Positions 30,968 to 42,642 of a stretch of 64,000 nucleotides of DNA are shown one piece after another. A model generated the notes under the pieces. That model had not been told where the DNA came from and searched no databases. It saw nothing but the letters and a program-made list of their open reading frames with translations. Location of the stretch: the NCBI GenBank assembly GCA_033816765.1, contig CM066296.1, positions 62,001 to 126,000 on the forward strand, in the 5' to 3' direction. This stretch comes from Nothopassalora personata. Lineage: Eukaryota; Ascomycota; Dothideomycetes; Mycosphaerellales; Mycosphaerellaceae. The translations under genes and the position numbers were made by a program. The first letter of the stretch is position 1. Each line of letters opens with the position of its first letter.

Positions 30968-31705
30968 TCCGTCTGGCTATATTTGCATCGCGGTGGTCAG
31001 TGTTAGCTGTGTCGAAGTTCTTTTGTTTACGGCAAGATGGACTGTAACATCAAGTGGGGTGTCGCTGCCACGATGATGATGCCAATGCCGCTGTACCTGC
31101 TGTACAGCTCGAGCAGAGCTTCTCTCACATGGAGTATCTACGCCCCATGATCGGCAGCTTGAAAAACAACGCATCCCGTGGGTCATTTTCCGGACGTTGT
31201 GCTGCAGAATCACCGTTGGAGTAGCAGAAACTGCTGACCTGAGAACGAGAGCGCCCTCAGAAGCGATGCCAAGCCGAAGCTGCACCTCAGCCTGTATTCA
31301 ATGTACGCTCCGCACAATCATGCATTTGACATGTACAGGTATGGCATCATAGTATGACTGTTGGTCCTTTCAACGTAGAAGACTGCATGAGTCCGCTTGC
31401 ACGGCCACTTGTCGTTTGCATGGTGGCCTGCCCCAACCAAAAGAGCTAATTTTGACTGGGCGGTAAGCAGGACATCTGTAGATCGATGCAACACCTGGTG
31501 ACGTTCCTTCGTCTTACTATCGTCACTGGGAACAGGTTCCGTGAGTCTATGGCTTCACGACTCCGTACGCGTAACAAATTTTGCAAAAGACATCTCATGG
31601 CACAACAGTCATGGACCGCCTGTGTATTGAGCTATATGAATTTTTCAAAAAACGTTATCTCATCCAATCAGAATCGGTTAAAGGTTCAAGGCCGCCGTGG
31701 CCAAT
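30968..31705. other. Intergenic, YVC1 promoter and tRNA-Ala 5' flank
   Basis: About 740 bp between the divergent YVC1-like gene and the alanine tRNA. An AT-rich TATATGAATTTTTCAAAAAA segment lies 50-70 bp upstream of the tRNA and could be a Pol III upstream element. No gene is seen. Confidence 0.5.
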
Positions 31706-31843
31706 GGGTTTGTGGCGCAGTGGTAGCGCGTAAGTGACACCGAAGAATTCACGGCCCAAGCACAATATCTAAATCATCAACAGGTCCGCTTTGCATAATG
31801 GAATGCTTGCGGAAGGACCGGGGTTCAATCCCCCGCGGATCCA
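31706..31843 (+). tRNA. tRNA-Ala(UGC) with one mRNA-type intron plus the canonical intron
   Basis: The spliced exons 31706-31729, 31784-31795 and 31808-31843 give a 72-nt tRNA. The acceptor stem GGGTTTG pairs with CGGATCC and includes G3-U70, the universal alanine identity pair, with discriminator A73. The D arm GCGC/GCGC has loop AGTGGTA. The anticodon stem TCCGC/GCGGA is perfect, anticodon TGC at 31792-31794. The variable loop is AGGAC and the T arm CGGGG TTCAATC CCCCG. A 12-nt intron (31796-31807) sits at the canonical 37/38 site. A 54-nt insertion (31730-31783) between positions 25 and 26 must also be removed. It starts GTAAGT, has CTAAAT at 31769, and ends CAACAG. The A box (31713-31723) and B box (31822-31832) are outside it. 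Without this removal no anticodon arm forms. Confidence 0.9.
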
Positions 31844-32379
31844 CTCGATATTTTTTTCATTGTCCTTTGCCATGAAAGCATTCAATGATATTATCGTTTT
31901 TCCATTCGCTTCACCACTAGCTTTGCACGATCTTTTTCGTCCATAAATAGTGTATTTTTGGGTTACCTGGACTGTTGTGATGCACAAGGGGTCGCAAAGT
32001 CCCCAGACAGTTCGGCACAACCCCTGTCAATGTTGCCCATGGTTGAACTTCAGGTATGAGGCTATATGCCAGGTCTGGCACGGACATTCACAGCCGAGCT
32101 TTTCTTCGATGACTTCTCCTCTGCGACAACAGCAACGACACCATGCATCGTAGAAATCTCAGCTACCATCGCATGACGTATAGAAGTTGATGTGACGAAG
32201 TAGAAACGACTTTGGATTACCCCTGCGCTCCCATCGTCGATCTACCTGTGGAAATTCTCAGCCACACTGTCTGCTTGTGCGATTCCCAAAAACTCGTTGA
32301 ATTAAACATTTCTCTTCGATGTATTCGCTTATTGTTTGAAAGATTAGACGGATGATATTTTGCCTCCAGCCACACGAAT
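31844..32379. other. Intergenic
   Basis: About 540 bp after the alanine tRNA; apart from its terminator I see no supported feature. Confidence 0.5.
31851..31857 (+). terminator. Pol III terminator of tRNA-Ala
   Basis: A T7 run begins 7 bases after the discriminator base, the usual place for a Pol III terminator. Confidence 0.8.
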
Positions 32380-32904
32380 GTGACAGAACAGGAGCCTTTC
32401 CTCATACAGACTCCAACTGAATTGCTGGACAGTCCGAGCAAGACGATGCCTATGTCGCAGAAAAGCGACAGATCCTTCAGCAACCCAACGTTTCACGGAT
32501 CTGCCATGCTCTGGAAGGACGAGACAGGACTTGTCTTCGATGACACATTCCCCAATTCAGGTATGCAAGCCTTCGCGGATCGCTTCTTGCACTCTATCTC
32601 GTGTTCAACGGCACCATGCCCAGGTTTCAAGCTTCGTGGAGCTCGGCGCTGCACCTCTATGGCCGTCGCGCAAAAGACCAACATGTCGAAGTATAGTCAG
32701 TCTACAGAAGACGGTCCTAAACCTGCAGTCGGGAACTCCGCCTCGGCACGATGGTTCAAGGTGCAGACCGATGCGAGGCCATCTCAATACGTCCGCCGAG
32801 CTCCTGTGACCAAGGCTCCAGTACTAAAGGTAGTATTAGGTTCTAGTAGCAAGCTTCCAAGTCACCAAGCAGCTGCAGGCTCTCGCAACGTGATTGAAGC
32901 GTAG
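32380..32904 (+). CDS. Uncharacterised ORF, doubtful
   Basis: An open frame of 174 codons with no recognisable domain. A possible intron (GTATGC at 32562 to CCAG near 32624) would change frame and read RRAKDQHVEVYSQ in exon 2, so the true product, if any, is unclear. The composition is Ser/Pro/Lys-rich. It may be chance or the remnant of a gene. Confidence 0.25.
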   Translation: MTEQEPFLIQTPTELLDSPSKTMPMSQKSDRSFSNPTFHGSAMLWKDETGLVFDDTFPNSGMQAFADRFLHSISCSTAPCPGFKLRGARRCTSMAVAQKTNMSKYSQSTEDGPKPAVGNSASARWFKVQTDARPSQYVRRAPVTKAPVLKVVLGSSSKLPSHQAAAGSRNVIEA

Positions 32905-32931
32905 TCTGGCTGGGGACTCCGGTCATACCAT

Positions 32932-33038
32932 CTATGGCAGAGGTGGAAGATAGTGCCCGCGAACCCGCGGCTGAGCCTACCGGCAGCCGCAAGGTCATTG
33001 ATCGATCACAGCCTGGTCGCGTTCCACCTCTTCCATAG
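32932..33038. repeat. Imperfect inverted repeat, 107 bp
   Basis: CTATGGCAGAGGTGGAA (32932-32948) is answered by TTCCACCTCTTCCATAG (33022-33038), 16 of 17 bases complementary. Inside it GCGGCTG (32967-32973) pairs with CAGCCGC (32984-32990). A transcript could fold into a two-part hairpin. No target duplication is obvious. Confidence 0.55.
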
Positions 33039-33434
33039 AGCTCACACGCTCTTCTCCAGCAAATCAGACAGTCCCATCCGCGTGGTCAGCCAGGAAGACA
33101 CCAGATTCGACCGGTAATGAATCCAGGGAAGTCAGACCACTGCCACGAGTACACACCGCTCGAACGCTGGGATTGTAGGGAGTTGCACGTCGAGGACATT
33201 GAGGACGAGCGAAAGTAGTGAGAAATATCTTCGCGCCAGCTACGTTTGAAGCTCATATGTGGAAACAGTACAAAGACACTTCCTCGCTCCATACTCAAGC
33301 TGCAATCACTCATACGCTGAAAGTGGTATATCCATTCCCATTCCTTCCAAAGGCCTGCCTCTGATGCTGTCTCATGCTCCTCTCCGTTCGTCGTGACTGT
33401 ATAAAACCAATGCTATGCCTAAGCATCAACACAT

Positions 33435-35972
33435 CTAATTGCCCGCGTCTGGATCAGGTACTTCCTCCACCTCCACGGCTCTGGCTTTGCCTTTGCCGCT
33501 GTAACCTTCCTGCTGGGTGGACTGTTCAGCAGATTGGCCGGTAGAAGCAGAAGTCGGTGCGGCCGTGGTGGCTTGGGCATCATTCGACTGATCATCAAAG
33601 CTCCAGTCACCTCCGACCCATGTTGCTTTCGTTGGCTCCTGTATTGATGCCGAGGGTGCTGCAATGGAAGTCGTGCCAGTCGGCTCTGAGGTGGGTTGAA
33701 TCGGCTGAGGCCGTGTTTGCTCGGTCGCAACAGGTGGTGGCTGAGAAGACTCAGCGACATTGCTTGTTTCAGTCGGCACAAAGAGCGGCGACCCGTTGTC
33801 GTCAACGGGCCCAGTATTTTGCTGCGTTCTTTGTGGCTGTGGCTGTAAGCCTGCAGCTGAAACTCTTGCTTCAATTGCGGCGATGACCTCTTGGTCACTC
33901 AGCCGACCAACGGTACTAGAGCCTGCGTCTTCCCTGCTTTGAGCGGCTTCTCGGGGCACAACCGGTACTTGTGCTGGTGCTGGGTTCTGATTCTGATCCA
34001 CTCGATGCAAAGGCATCAAAGTCCAGCCCTCCGGCAGAACAAGACCTTGTGGCAAGTTCTCATGTCCCGGACCCATTTGTTGCGCAGAACTACCTTGAAG
34101 CGCTTCAGGCTGTGGAGGTGGCATGAAAAGTTGCTGTGTTGGCACGAAACCAGGAATCGGTAACTGCGCCAGCTGCTGCGCTCCAACAACCGCCTGTCTC
34201 GCTACGCCATTCGTGCCAACCGGCTGTTGCGCCGGAATGTGCAACGCTCTCAGACGCGCCATCTCACCCTCCATCAACCTCAGTGTCGCCAGCTGTTGCT
34301 GTTCGATGCCAAGATTGTGTGCTTCCTGCACGATCCGCTGCTCCATTTGCATAATGCCTACATCGATAGGGACCTGTGCTCGACGTCCTGTTCTTCGCGT
34401 ATCTGATGGACCTGCTGCTTGACCATTTGCGTACGGCACCTGAAGGCCAAGATGATTCGGTCCCTGTTGGTTCGCATCAGCAGGATTCCGGTCAGCATTC
34501 TGGTTCGCAGCATCTGGGTTCTGGAATCTGTTGATGAAGTCCTGTATCTGACCTTGTGGAGCATTCAACAGTCCTACCCTAAACGGACCAAGGTTGAAAA
34601 TTCTAGCTCGCGGTCTTTGCGCTTGCGGCTGGCCTGCTTGTCCAGGAGGTGCGGGCGGAGCACCAGGAACGGCAGGCGCATTCGGTGCGGTGGGTGTCAC
34701 AACAGGTCTGCGACATGTTGGGCATACTTGCTGTCTCTCCAGCCAGGCCTTAAGACAACGCAAGTGTAAAATGTGCCCACACGGCAGCTTCTTCGCTCTC
34801 AGACCTTCATCTCGGCGCCTAGCCGGTGTTGGTGCTGCAGCAGGCTGCTCGCCAGCTGGCTGTGCATTCGCATCGGCGGTCGGCTGTTCCCAAGATACCA
34901 TCGTCTCTCTGCACACGATACATGCATCACCTCGAATCTCCTCAGTGGTTGCGTCTGGATACCTCGTATTCATATCGCTGGTAGCTTTCCGGTATGCCAC
35001 GTAGTCTCCAACCCGCTTGCTGAAAGATGCAAAAGTCATGTAGACATCACGCATGATGTGCATGGGCAGGCCGTTGAAAGTGATGCTCACAGTGAAGAAG
35101 ATTATGTAGATCATCAGCTTGATGAAGTCCGTAATCACTTCAAGCGCAAACAGATATCGTCTCTTCTCTTCCCACCCGGGAACATCCACCTCGTTCTCGT
35201 CCACGTCGATAGGCGAAGTGTCCATCGGAGGCAATTCCGCTGGTGTACCATCTTCCGCTGCGTTGTGCGTTGCTGCTGCTGCCGCCGCCGCCGCATGCGC
35301 CGCTGCTCTTTCTTCCCGAATCTCAATCTTCCGCGTCTCGATCGCCAGCCGTGTCTGCTTTCTGACCTCCCACGCTTCCCAGCACGTCAACAGATACCTG
35401 AGGAACGTAAAGCCGGAAAAGATGGTGAGAACGGCGAACTCAAAGGCGAAGATGACCATCATGCCCGGGCGGGGATCCGCGACCACGGTGTTGAAGCAGT
35501 ACTTTAACATGAGCGCGTCGAAGACCACGCTCACCGCCAAACTCGTAAACAACCGCGTGTGGAACAAGGTCGGATTCGCAGGCGGCTGTTGCTCAAACAC
35601 ATCTACTCTTCCCTCACCTATCCATCCCCATACCTTCCCGGCCAGAAGCAGTACGAACATGGTCAACAGCCAGCCTCCCACATCTTCTCTGAAGCTCGGC
35701 ATTGCCAGGAGAGTATCCAGTACGGCATACCACGCCTTCTCAGAAAGCTGCTCGATCTCGATGGGTCGGAGGGGTCCGTAGAGGAGTCGTTGCAGCGCAA
35801 ACATGAAACTGCAGGCCAGAACCAGGAGGAGGTTTGTGAGGATGAGGAGACATGCGTTCGATTGGGAGAGGTAGACGGTCGCGCTGTAGAAGTTGGGTCG
35901 CTGGTGGAATGCCTTGAGCAAACATGCTGCTGCGGCGGCCGTGGAGGCGCCGGCGTAGTATGCGAGGCGCAT
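33435..35972 (-). CDS. HRD1: HRD1-type ER ubiquitin ligase (RING-H2, multi-membrane)
   Basis: A single-exon 845-residue protein. The N-terminal about 340 residues contain several membrane helices, beginning [19 protein letters not shown], typical of HRD1/synoviolin, with an Ala-rich and Glu-rich cytosolic insert between helices. A RING-H2 domain follows: CIVC, a Pro/Ala-rich insertion, [29 protein letters not shown]. The remaining about 400 residues are Gln/Pro-rich and disordered. HRD1 sits in the endoplasmic reticulum membrane and ubiquitinates misfolded proteins drawn out during ER-associated degradation. The insertion inside the RING loop is longer than in yeast but common in filamentous fungi. 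All eight zinc ligands are visible. The start Met lies immediately at the first membrane segment as expected. Confidence 0.92.
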   Translation of the reverse strand: MRLAYYAGASTAAAAACLLKAFHQRPNFYSATVYLSQSNACLLILTNLLLVLACSFMFALQRLLYGPLRPIEIEQLSEKAWYAVLDTLLAMPSFREDVGGWLLTMFVLLLAGKVWGWIGEGRVDVFEQQPPANPTLFHTRLFTSLAVSVVFDALMLKYCFNTVVADPRPGMMVIFAFEFAVLTIFSGFTFLRYLLTCWEAWEVRKQTRLAIETRKIEIREERAAAHAAAAAAAATHNAAEDGTPAELPPMDTSPIDVDENEVDVPGWEEKRRYLFALEVITDFIKLMIYIIFFTVSITFNGLPMHIMRDVYMTFASFSKRVGDYVAYRKATSDMNTRYPDATTEEIRGDACIVCRETMVSWEQPTADANAQPAGEQPAAAPTPARRRDEGLRAKKLPCGHILHLRCLKAWLERQQVCPTCRRPVVTPTAPNAPAVPGAPPAPPGQAGQPQAQRPRARIFNLGPFRVGLLNAPQGQIQDFINRFQNPDAANQNADRNPADANQQGPNHLGLQVPYANGQAAGPSDTRRTGRRAQVPIDVGIMQMEQRIVQEAHNLGIEQQQLATLRLMEGEMARLRALHIPAQQPVGTNGVARQAVVGAQQLAQLPIPGFVPTQQLFMPPPQPEALQGSSAQQMGPGHENLPQGLVLPEGWTLMPLHRVDQNQNPAPAQVPVVPREAAQSREDAGSSTVGRLSDQEVIAAIEARVSAAGLQPQPQRTQQNTGPVDDNGSPLFVPTETSNVAESSQPPPVATEQTRPQPIQPTSEPTGTTSIAAPSASIQEPTKATWVGGDWSFDDQSNDAQATTAAPTSASTGQSAEQSTQQEGYSGKGKARAVEVEEVPDPDAGN

Positions 35973-38144
35973 CTTGGTGTGAGATTATCGTATCGTGAAG
36001 TGTTTCGTTATGTCCATGTCCATGTCCACGGCCATCAGTGAAGAGGTCTGGGAGCGGTGGAAGTGGTGCGTGTTTGTTGCAAGTTGGTCTCACGTGTCAA
36101 AGGCCAACTGTTTCCACGTTAATTGTACCGGAGGTAAGCGCAAGCGCAAGCCGGTCGCTCGGCCTTCGGACACGTCATCCCGAGAGCGAGACAACGAGCC
36201 GTCAACACGATAACTACATGCACATCGACTGATCGACTGGGAGTGTAATCGTCTTCGTTATGTTGTAGTGTCTATGCTGGCGACACCCGACGAAGAGAGG
36301 GACTCAAGACACAGCCTATGTGATACGACTAATCCGCATGAACGGTCTGGTCTACATGTGTTCTACGTCCAACGCCACGAGTCTCTTCCACGACTTCCAA
36401 AGCAGAACACATCTGGGTATAGATCAGAGTCTTTGCACATGGAGCCTCGGATATCAGTCGTCCAACTCAGCATGGCAAGGTCCTGTCCTCGCCCACTAAG
36501 GACCCTTGTTCTCTCACTTTGATGCCGTCAGCACGATCCCTAGACGAACAACGCCGCGGGCGGTCTGTCCTGATCGTGCAGCGTGAAATGCTAAGGGCCA
36601 GACCAGCCTTGCTAGAACGAATTGCCACGTTAGGGTTTTGATGACCTATTTGAGTCGACCGCGTCAGGTAACATGATCTCGTGGGGCTGGCCTGTCCCTA
36701 AAGAGGCAGTGATTTGACTCGTGCTTCCTTGAGCAAGGCGGCATGTGCTGCGCTATGCCTGGACACTACCTTTACAAGACACTTTTTCAGGCAATTGCAG
36801 ACAGATGGGTGCCTGAACTGGTGGTATCGTTGCGATAGAAAATCGAGGATAAAGTGGCGATGTTGGTGGTATGTCACCGGCGATACAATCGGAGACTACT
36901 GTTCGATCGACATAGAATGCAGCTCGGTCGGTATGATCCTGATAGCACTGGTACTTACCGATCATAGTCATCAGCGCCAAGAACGCGTCGCTGCCGTGCT
37001 ATGGCATTATTCAGCAGCTGCAGGGTACTCTGACATGGAAGCAATAGGGAGGCTCGGTGTGGAGGCTTGCACGGCATTGCCATGGGGTCTTGCGCTGCCC
37101 GTGAAACATCGAACTTTGCTAGTCCGTTCTGATCAGTCTGGGGCGTCCGCATCGTACGTCAATCAGTGACCGTGGAAGGGCGCTGCTAATGATTCGTGCG
37201 CGGTGTGTCAATATGGAGGCTCCCCATGTCAATTATTATCCGAGGAGCGGCAAGACAGTCCACAATGAAGCATATTGGTACCGCGCTTCTCGGCGCATTG
37301 ATACTCTGATAGAAATAAACAACGCTATGATCGTCCGTTCCGCAATCTGCCGAAGCAAAGACATGCGCTTTGGTCATCAGTTCCCGGCTTCAGTTTCATC
37401 TTGTCCGTGCTTCATTGGACGTCTTCTGGCGGCAGCCATGCGATGGTAAAGTGACGCCAGTATATGCCCACGCGGCCAGTGGTCTGCGGCATCCGCAAGA
37501 CTTCCGCGAAAAATCACCGAAAGGAGCAAGGAACAATTCAACGAGGCAGCTTCGCAAGACAGGCAGTGCTCAGATTCGCCCACGTGCGGAGACCTCTCAC
37601 TCATGCGATTCCTGGGACGGGGCAGGCTCGAAAGGCGCAGTGCTGTGAGGTCGATAGGATGGAGTGAACAGTTTCATTCGGTCCTTCGCACAAGGCATCC
37701 CCAGCTATCAGGCGGGGACACACACTTCGTCACTTCGTCGGCTAAAAGGACGACAGGGCATCCTGTTCTCGCACAACACAGAAGCACGTAGTCAGATGTC
37801 AAACTGGACAGCTTTGGAAAATGAGTTGCGCAGGCGTCGGATGTCCGTCCGTACAGATGTTTCAAGAGGTCGTTCCCTACTCAGCCGCAAGTGCCCTATT
37901 GGCCACAGCGAGATCGGAACGGCGGGCAGCAGGGCAGACCGGCCTGGCTAGGAACTCGTGCGACGGGGACCTTGGACTCTCTTTCGCAAGTTGACAACAG
38001 AGGTCGTGTGTATAGTAATACCAGGAAGTGTTGTCAGAAGGATGGCTGCGGACTGAACGGCCCTTCTGAGCACGAACGATCGGCACTCTCACCTCGACAG
38101 TGGAGACCCCAGTGCTTCGGCCGTAAGGCACACAACGCACGACG
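35973..38144. other. Shared upstream region of HRD1 and the Zn2Cys6 gene
   Basis: A 2.2-kb divergent intergenic region. Several open frames of 60-150 codons cross it (for example 36714-37169), but none shows a domain or coherent protein composition. Near the HRD1 start there is a run of related words (TGTCCATGTCCATGTCC at about 36010). It probably holds both promoters. Confidence 0.5.
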
Positions 38145-40899
38145 ATGGACACCTGGCTGTACTCATCTGCAGCCGGCGGGTCTGGAAGCGGCAGCACCTC
38201 ACGGGCATCCGTTGATGGTCTTGGGCACCACAAGAACTCGGCCATTCAGTCGGCGGCCTACCGAGATTCATCCTCGCCAGATGAGGCCAAAAGCGCCAAC
38301 AAAGCGGCCACGCAGAGTGCTCCTAGGATCCGCCGAAGGAATCGTCAGATCACCTCGTGTTTGGAGTGTCGTCGCCGCAAGCTGAAGTGTGACAAACAAG
38401 CACCATGTACGAACTGCACTCGCTTCAAGCGGGACTGTCTGTACTTGGCTGCCGCGCTGGACCCGTCGGCGCAGCAGAAGCTGGCAGACATGAAGGAGAA
38501 GATGGGCGCGCTTGAGAAGAACCTCGAGCGAGAAGTCGCGGCCAAGACGCAGAAAGCCCATGTTGGAGGTGGCAACGTAGTCAAGCCCACAGCCGACGAG
38601 TTCAGACAGCGGCAGGAAGCAGAAGATGAAGAAGATGCTGCCAATGAGGACGAGGATGCCTTGGAGCCTACACCTTTGGCGTCACTCGACAATGTATATG
38701 ATGACAACGTCGACGATGAGCTGATGGATCTGGGAGTTCAGGTAAGTGCAAGATCCTCTATCATACGAGTCAATTTTTAACGTGCCCTAGATGGGCAAGA
38801 TGCGCATCTCCGACCGCATAGGAGGCTGGCTTCGTCCGAAACTTGTCACAGAGCTCAACGATACCCTCGAAGATGTCAAGGCTGGCAAGTCGCGCTACTC
38901 CACCACTCCAACGAGCAATGGTCATGTTGATCTAGTCCCCGGTGCATCAAAGCTGCAAGCCTCGCCGGTGAGCTACATTGGACCTGGTCCTGACTACATT
39001 GCTCCTGCTTCAAGCTTCTTCTTTCCTGGAACAAACATGAGCGCGAGCCTGATTGACTATCTTCCTTCGAGGAACGCGGCAGATCAGCTCATTAATCAGT
39101 ACTGGAACGCCGTGCACTACATGTGTCGAATCGTGCATCGTCCGACCTTCGAAGCACAGTACACTCTCTTCTGGGGACAGATCGCAACGGATAGCGAGCC
39201 TGCGGAATCTGTACAAGCGATTATATTCAGCGCCATGTTCTCGGCAGCCGTGAGCATGACTGCTGAGCAAATTACGCAGCGGTTTGGCGCCACGAAGAAC
39301 GCGCTCGTTGACAACCTCCGCTCTGGAGCCGAGACGGCGCTTGCAAAGGCCAACTTCTTGAGAACCACTCGAGTCGACACAATGCAGGCATTTGTGATGT
39401 ACCTCATTCCCTTGGTACGCTCGGAAGTCTCCCGAGGACATTCCGCATTGGTAGGTACAGCGATTCGATTGGCAGAATGCATGGGACTGCATCGTGATGG
39501 GTCATACTACAACACGACTCCCATAGAAACGCACGTCCGGCGAATGGTCTGGCATCAACTTTGCTTCTTGGACATGAGGACTTGCGAGGCGACTGGACCT
39601 CGACCTCAGATTCGCATAGACGATTACGACACCAAGATGCCGCTCAACGTGGACGATCTGGACTTGCTTGGACCTCAGCCCCCAAAAGAGGACAATTCAT
39701 TCTGGACTGACATGACTCTCATGCGCATCCGTGCCGAATGTCAACAAATGAAGCGGCAGGTGTGGTACGACATCGTTGACTTGGACAAGAAAAAGAAGTC
39801 CTTAACTTCCATACTAGTGAAGGTGCAGAGGTTTCGGACGAGCATGGAAGATAGGTATCTGCCCATGATTGATGACTCCGTGCCCTTCCAAAGATTTGGA
39901 CGCCTCGTCTTCGAGATGCACACGAGAGCGCTTCATATCCAGGTTTTGCATCGATACATGTTCAACACGACACAACGCATGCCTGATCGCTTACGACAAG
40001 TTCTCATTGAGGCTGGTCTTTGCCAGATGGAGTCATCGATAGCTTATGAGACGGACCCCGATATGCAAGCGTGGACGTGGTACCGCGGAGCTTTCAACCA
40101 ATACCACGTAGCCCTCTTACTCATGGGAGAGGTTTACGCATACCCAATGCGAAAAGAGGCCGCTCGCGTCTGGAAGTGTCTCGACTACATCTTCGAGATA
40201 CCCTCGCATCTTGCGCCAAAACAGAAAGCAGAGCTAGTTATGGCAGATCTGAGAGATCGAATGGAGGTGTACCATCAAATGCGTAAGGTGAAGGTGTCGA
40301 AACAAATGGAGCAAAGAGTTGGCGGCAATAAGATTGGCCTTTATCAACGAGCAGATATGATGCTTGACGAGATGGGCCAGATGCATCAGAATACAGCCGC
40401 TCAAGCAGCAGGCGCTGGGACACTTCCGCCTCCGCCAAAAGCAAATTCTGACACTAGCAGTTCTGGACGACCTCACAGCCTCTCCGGTGGGCCGCAGGAC
40501 GTGCAGATGGAAACTATGGAGGACATCGACTGGGTAAGATAATCCCTACCCCTCTACGAGACTTAACTAAAAACCCAACAGGTCGAATGGGAAAAAGTCT
40601 ACAACCCCGAACACTACACCGGCGACCTAAATCTACCCGACTTCAACATGACCGACTTCACAGGAGACTACAGCGCCAACTCTGCAGGAATGGACCCAGC
40701 CGCCTTCAACATCACAGCAGCTGCAAATATTCACAACATCGGAATAACGCAGTCAGAGCTGCTCAACATGCCGACAGAAGCAGAGCTCGCCGACTTTCAC
40801 TTCACCCCATCCATGATCCCGCCCTTGAATGCTGCTTCCCAGATGCCGGGCGATCCTTACCAGCAGCACTTCCCTCCCTCCAAATACTCGCGAGGGTAA
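38145..40899 (+). CDS. Zn(II)2Cys6 transcription factor with fungal-specific TF domain
   Basis: Three exons: 38145-38741, 38791-40533 and 40582-40899, with introns of 49 and 48 nt (GTAAGT/CCTAG and GTAAGA/AACAG). The product is 885 residues. The Zn2Cys6 binuclear cluster uses Cys72, 75, 82, 88, 91 and 98 with the standard spacing. A short coiled coil follows (about 108-135) and probably mediates dimerisation. A long acidic linker leads to the fungal transcription-factor regulatory domain (Fungal_trans), with YWNAVHYMCRIVHRPTF and GTAIRLAECMGLHRDG as its typical motifs. The C-terminus is Asn/Asp/Pro-rich and could activate transcription. The target genes are unknown. The class II aldolase gene downstream is convergent, not co-oriented. 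Confidence 0.9.
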
Positions 40900-41194
40900 T
40901 GCGAGGTCTGGGGTGGGCCAAGTATGCTGAGGTTGGTACAGCACACGTGACAGAGCTCGAAATCTGGCGAAACCCTGAACACGACTCATACGAGCATGTT
41001 CTACAAGACGACCCCTGCCCGTAGCCTCGGCGTCGACATGCATCGACTAATCACTCCTACCTCTCGCAGGACCTGAATGATAAAGCACCACATCACCCCA
41101 CTGGACACAGCTGCGTAAGCATAGTGACTTTTGCGAGAGGCGTACCTGATCAACAGCAAAGTCTATTAGTTTACCTGCCCGTCAGTACTCCGCC

Positions 41195-42282
41195 TTACAC
41201 CTCTTCGCGTTCAATCTCATTCCGATACAGACGACTTGCCCGCGTCTCCTCACACCAAAGTTTCCACGGCCTCTCCGCATGCCTCTGGTTCGCAGTCCAA
41301 GCATCCTTCGCCTCCCGCTCACTCAAAAACTTCACGCCCTCCTGCTTCGCTGGGCCCGCCTGCCCGGGAGTCTCCTCTTTTGCTCCCAATCGCTCCGCGA
41401 TCAGACCTTGGTTGTATGCACCTTGCATTAGGAGCGCTGTGGTTTGGACCCGGGCATTAGTGCAGGTGAAGATTGCGCGGTAGACTGCTTCTTCGATGGT
41501 TGTGGCGACGCAGGTGAAGCCGTGGCCGCGCATGAGGACTGTGGGGTGTTGGGGGAAGTCGGGTGGAGGGGATGTGGTGGAGGTGATGTAGTTTTTGATC
41601 ATGGTCGTGGCTTTCGCCGTCAGAGTGGATGGATTGAAGCCTGCGGCGAGGCCTTCGCCGAGGTGTTGGTTGGTGACGAGCAGGGAGTGCAGGGAGTCGG
41701 TCGGCTTGTAGTGGTTTTGAATGTCGTATACAGGGACCGTGGAGCCTGGTGATCGTTAGCATTGGGTGGTCCTCGTCGGTGTGAGATTGCAATGCGTTGC
41801 GTGGGAAGTTGTCAATGACACATAACTTCGTAAAACTAATGAGAACGACATTCCAACATACCCATAACACCCCCCATATGAAACACCGGCCTCAACGGCA
41901 CACTGCTGATCCCAAACGGCAGAACACTCTCGTTATGCGCATGCACCACCGCATTCACACCCTTGTACTTCTTATACACCTCGGAATGAATAAACCTTTC
42001 CGCATATCCCTTCGGCGCGTCCTTATCCACCGGACTTGCATCCTCAACATAGTACTCCTCCAAGTCTTCACGACTGGAAACCAGAGCAGGCGCGAGGGAC
42101 TTGGAGATGAAGAATGTCGCAGGGTTCTGAGGATTTCGAACGGAAATGTGCCCGAACGCGTCGACGACGTTGTGGTAATGGAGGATGTGGTTTGCGGTTA
42201 TGAGAGTGCTGAAGAGGGATTTGGGGGGTGGTTTGGAGGCGCGGAGGAGGGATTCACGGGTGGAGTCTGTGGAGGAGGTCAT
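41195..42282 (-). CDS. Class II aldolase/adducin-fold protein
   Basis: Two exons (42282-41862 and 41745-41195) with a 116-nt intron (GTATGT to CCAG) give 323 residues. The class II aldolase/adducin fold is evident: an AFGHISVRNP motif, VVHAHNESVLPFG carrying two zinc-binding histidines, and LMRGHGF with the third. The early HYHNVVDAFGHIS segment also fits. Bacterial relatives are fuculose- and rhamnulose-phosphate aldolases, but fungal members of this group are mostly uncharacterised and often described as meta-pathway or phenylpropanoid degradation enzymes. The zinc ligands are present, so an active enzyme is likely. The C-terminus is extended by a charged helix. The substrate is unknown. 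Confidence 0.85.
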
Positions 42283-42642
42283 GGTGATGGGGGTGTGTTG
42301 TGGGAGGTGAGGGGGGCTAGAGTGTGGTGGTGTGCAGCAAGGTCGCGTTGTGTATTGAACATGTTTCCGGCTGTTGTGTATCGGCAGCTTGACGTGAACT
42401 TTGATCAGGTTTCAGAGCCTCTGCCGGTGCTGTTTGATATGCCGCACGTTGCCCCTCCAAAGCTCTCACTCGTGGCGGCGGGGTGATGATGATGACGTTG
42501 GGGCTTGTGATGCTTGTGATATCACAGCCGAGCAGTTCGTGAGAAACTTGAAAGTGTCCGACGCTGTAACGAGCACTTGTAGTCCAGAACCACATCGAAC
42601 AGACTAAACGTCTTGCGAGTCCAAGCTTTCACCACATTGACA
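42283..42642. other. Divergent promoter region
   Basis: About 360 bp between the aldolase-fold gene (minus) and the alpha/beta-barrel gene (plus). It contains ATGATGATGACG near 42486-42497 but no gene. Confidence 0.5.

Noticed and set aside
31706..31843. A truncated tRNA starting at 31784 (GTCCGC)
   Set aside because: The sequence from there to 31843 lacks room for both D and anticodon arms, and the A box at 31713 and the G3-U70 pair would be lost.
36714..37169. Open frame of 151 codons between HRD1 and the Zn2Cys6 gene
   Set aside because: Composition rich in Cys/Trp/Arg with no domain; looks like chance in a long intergenic region.
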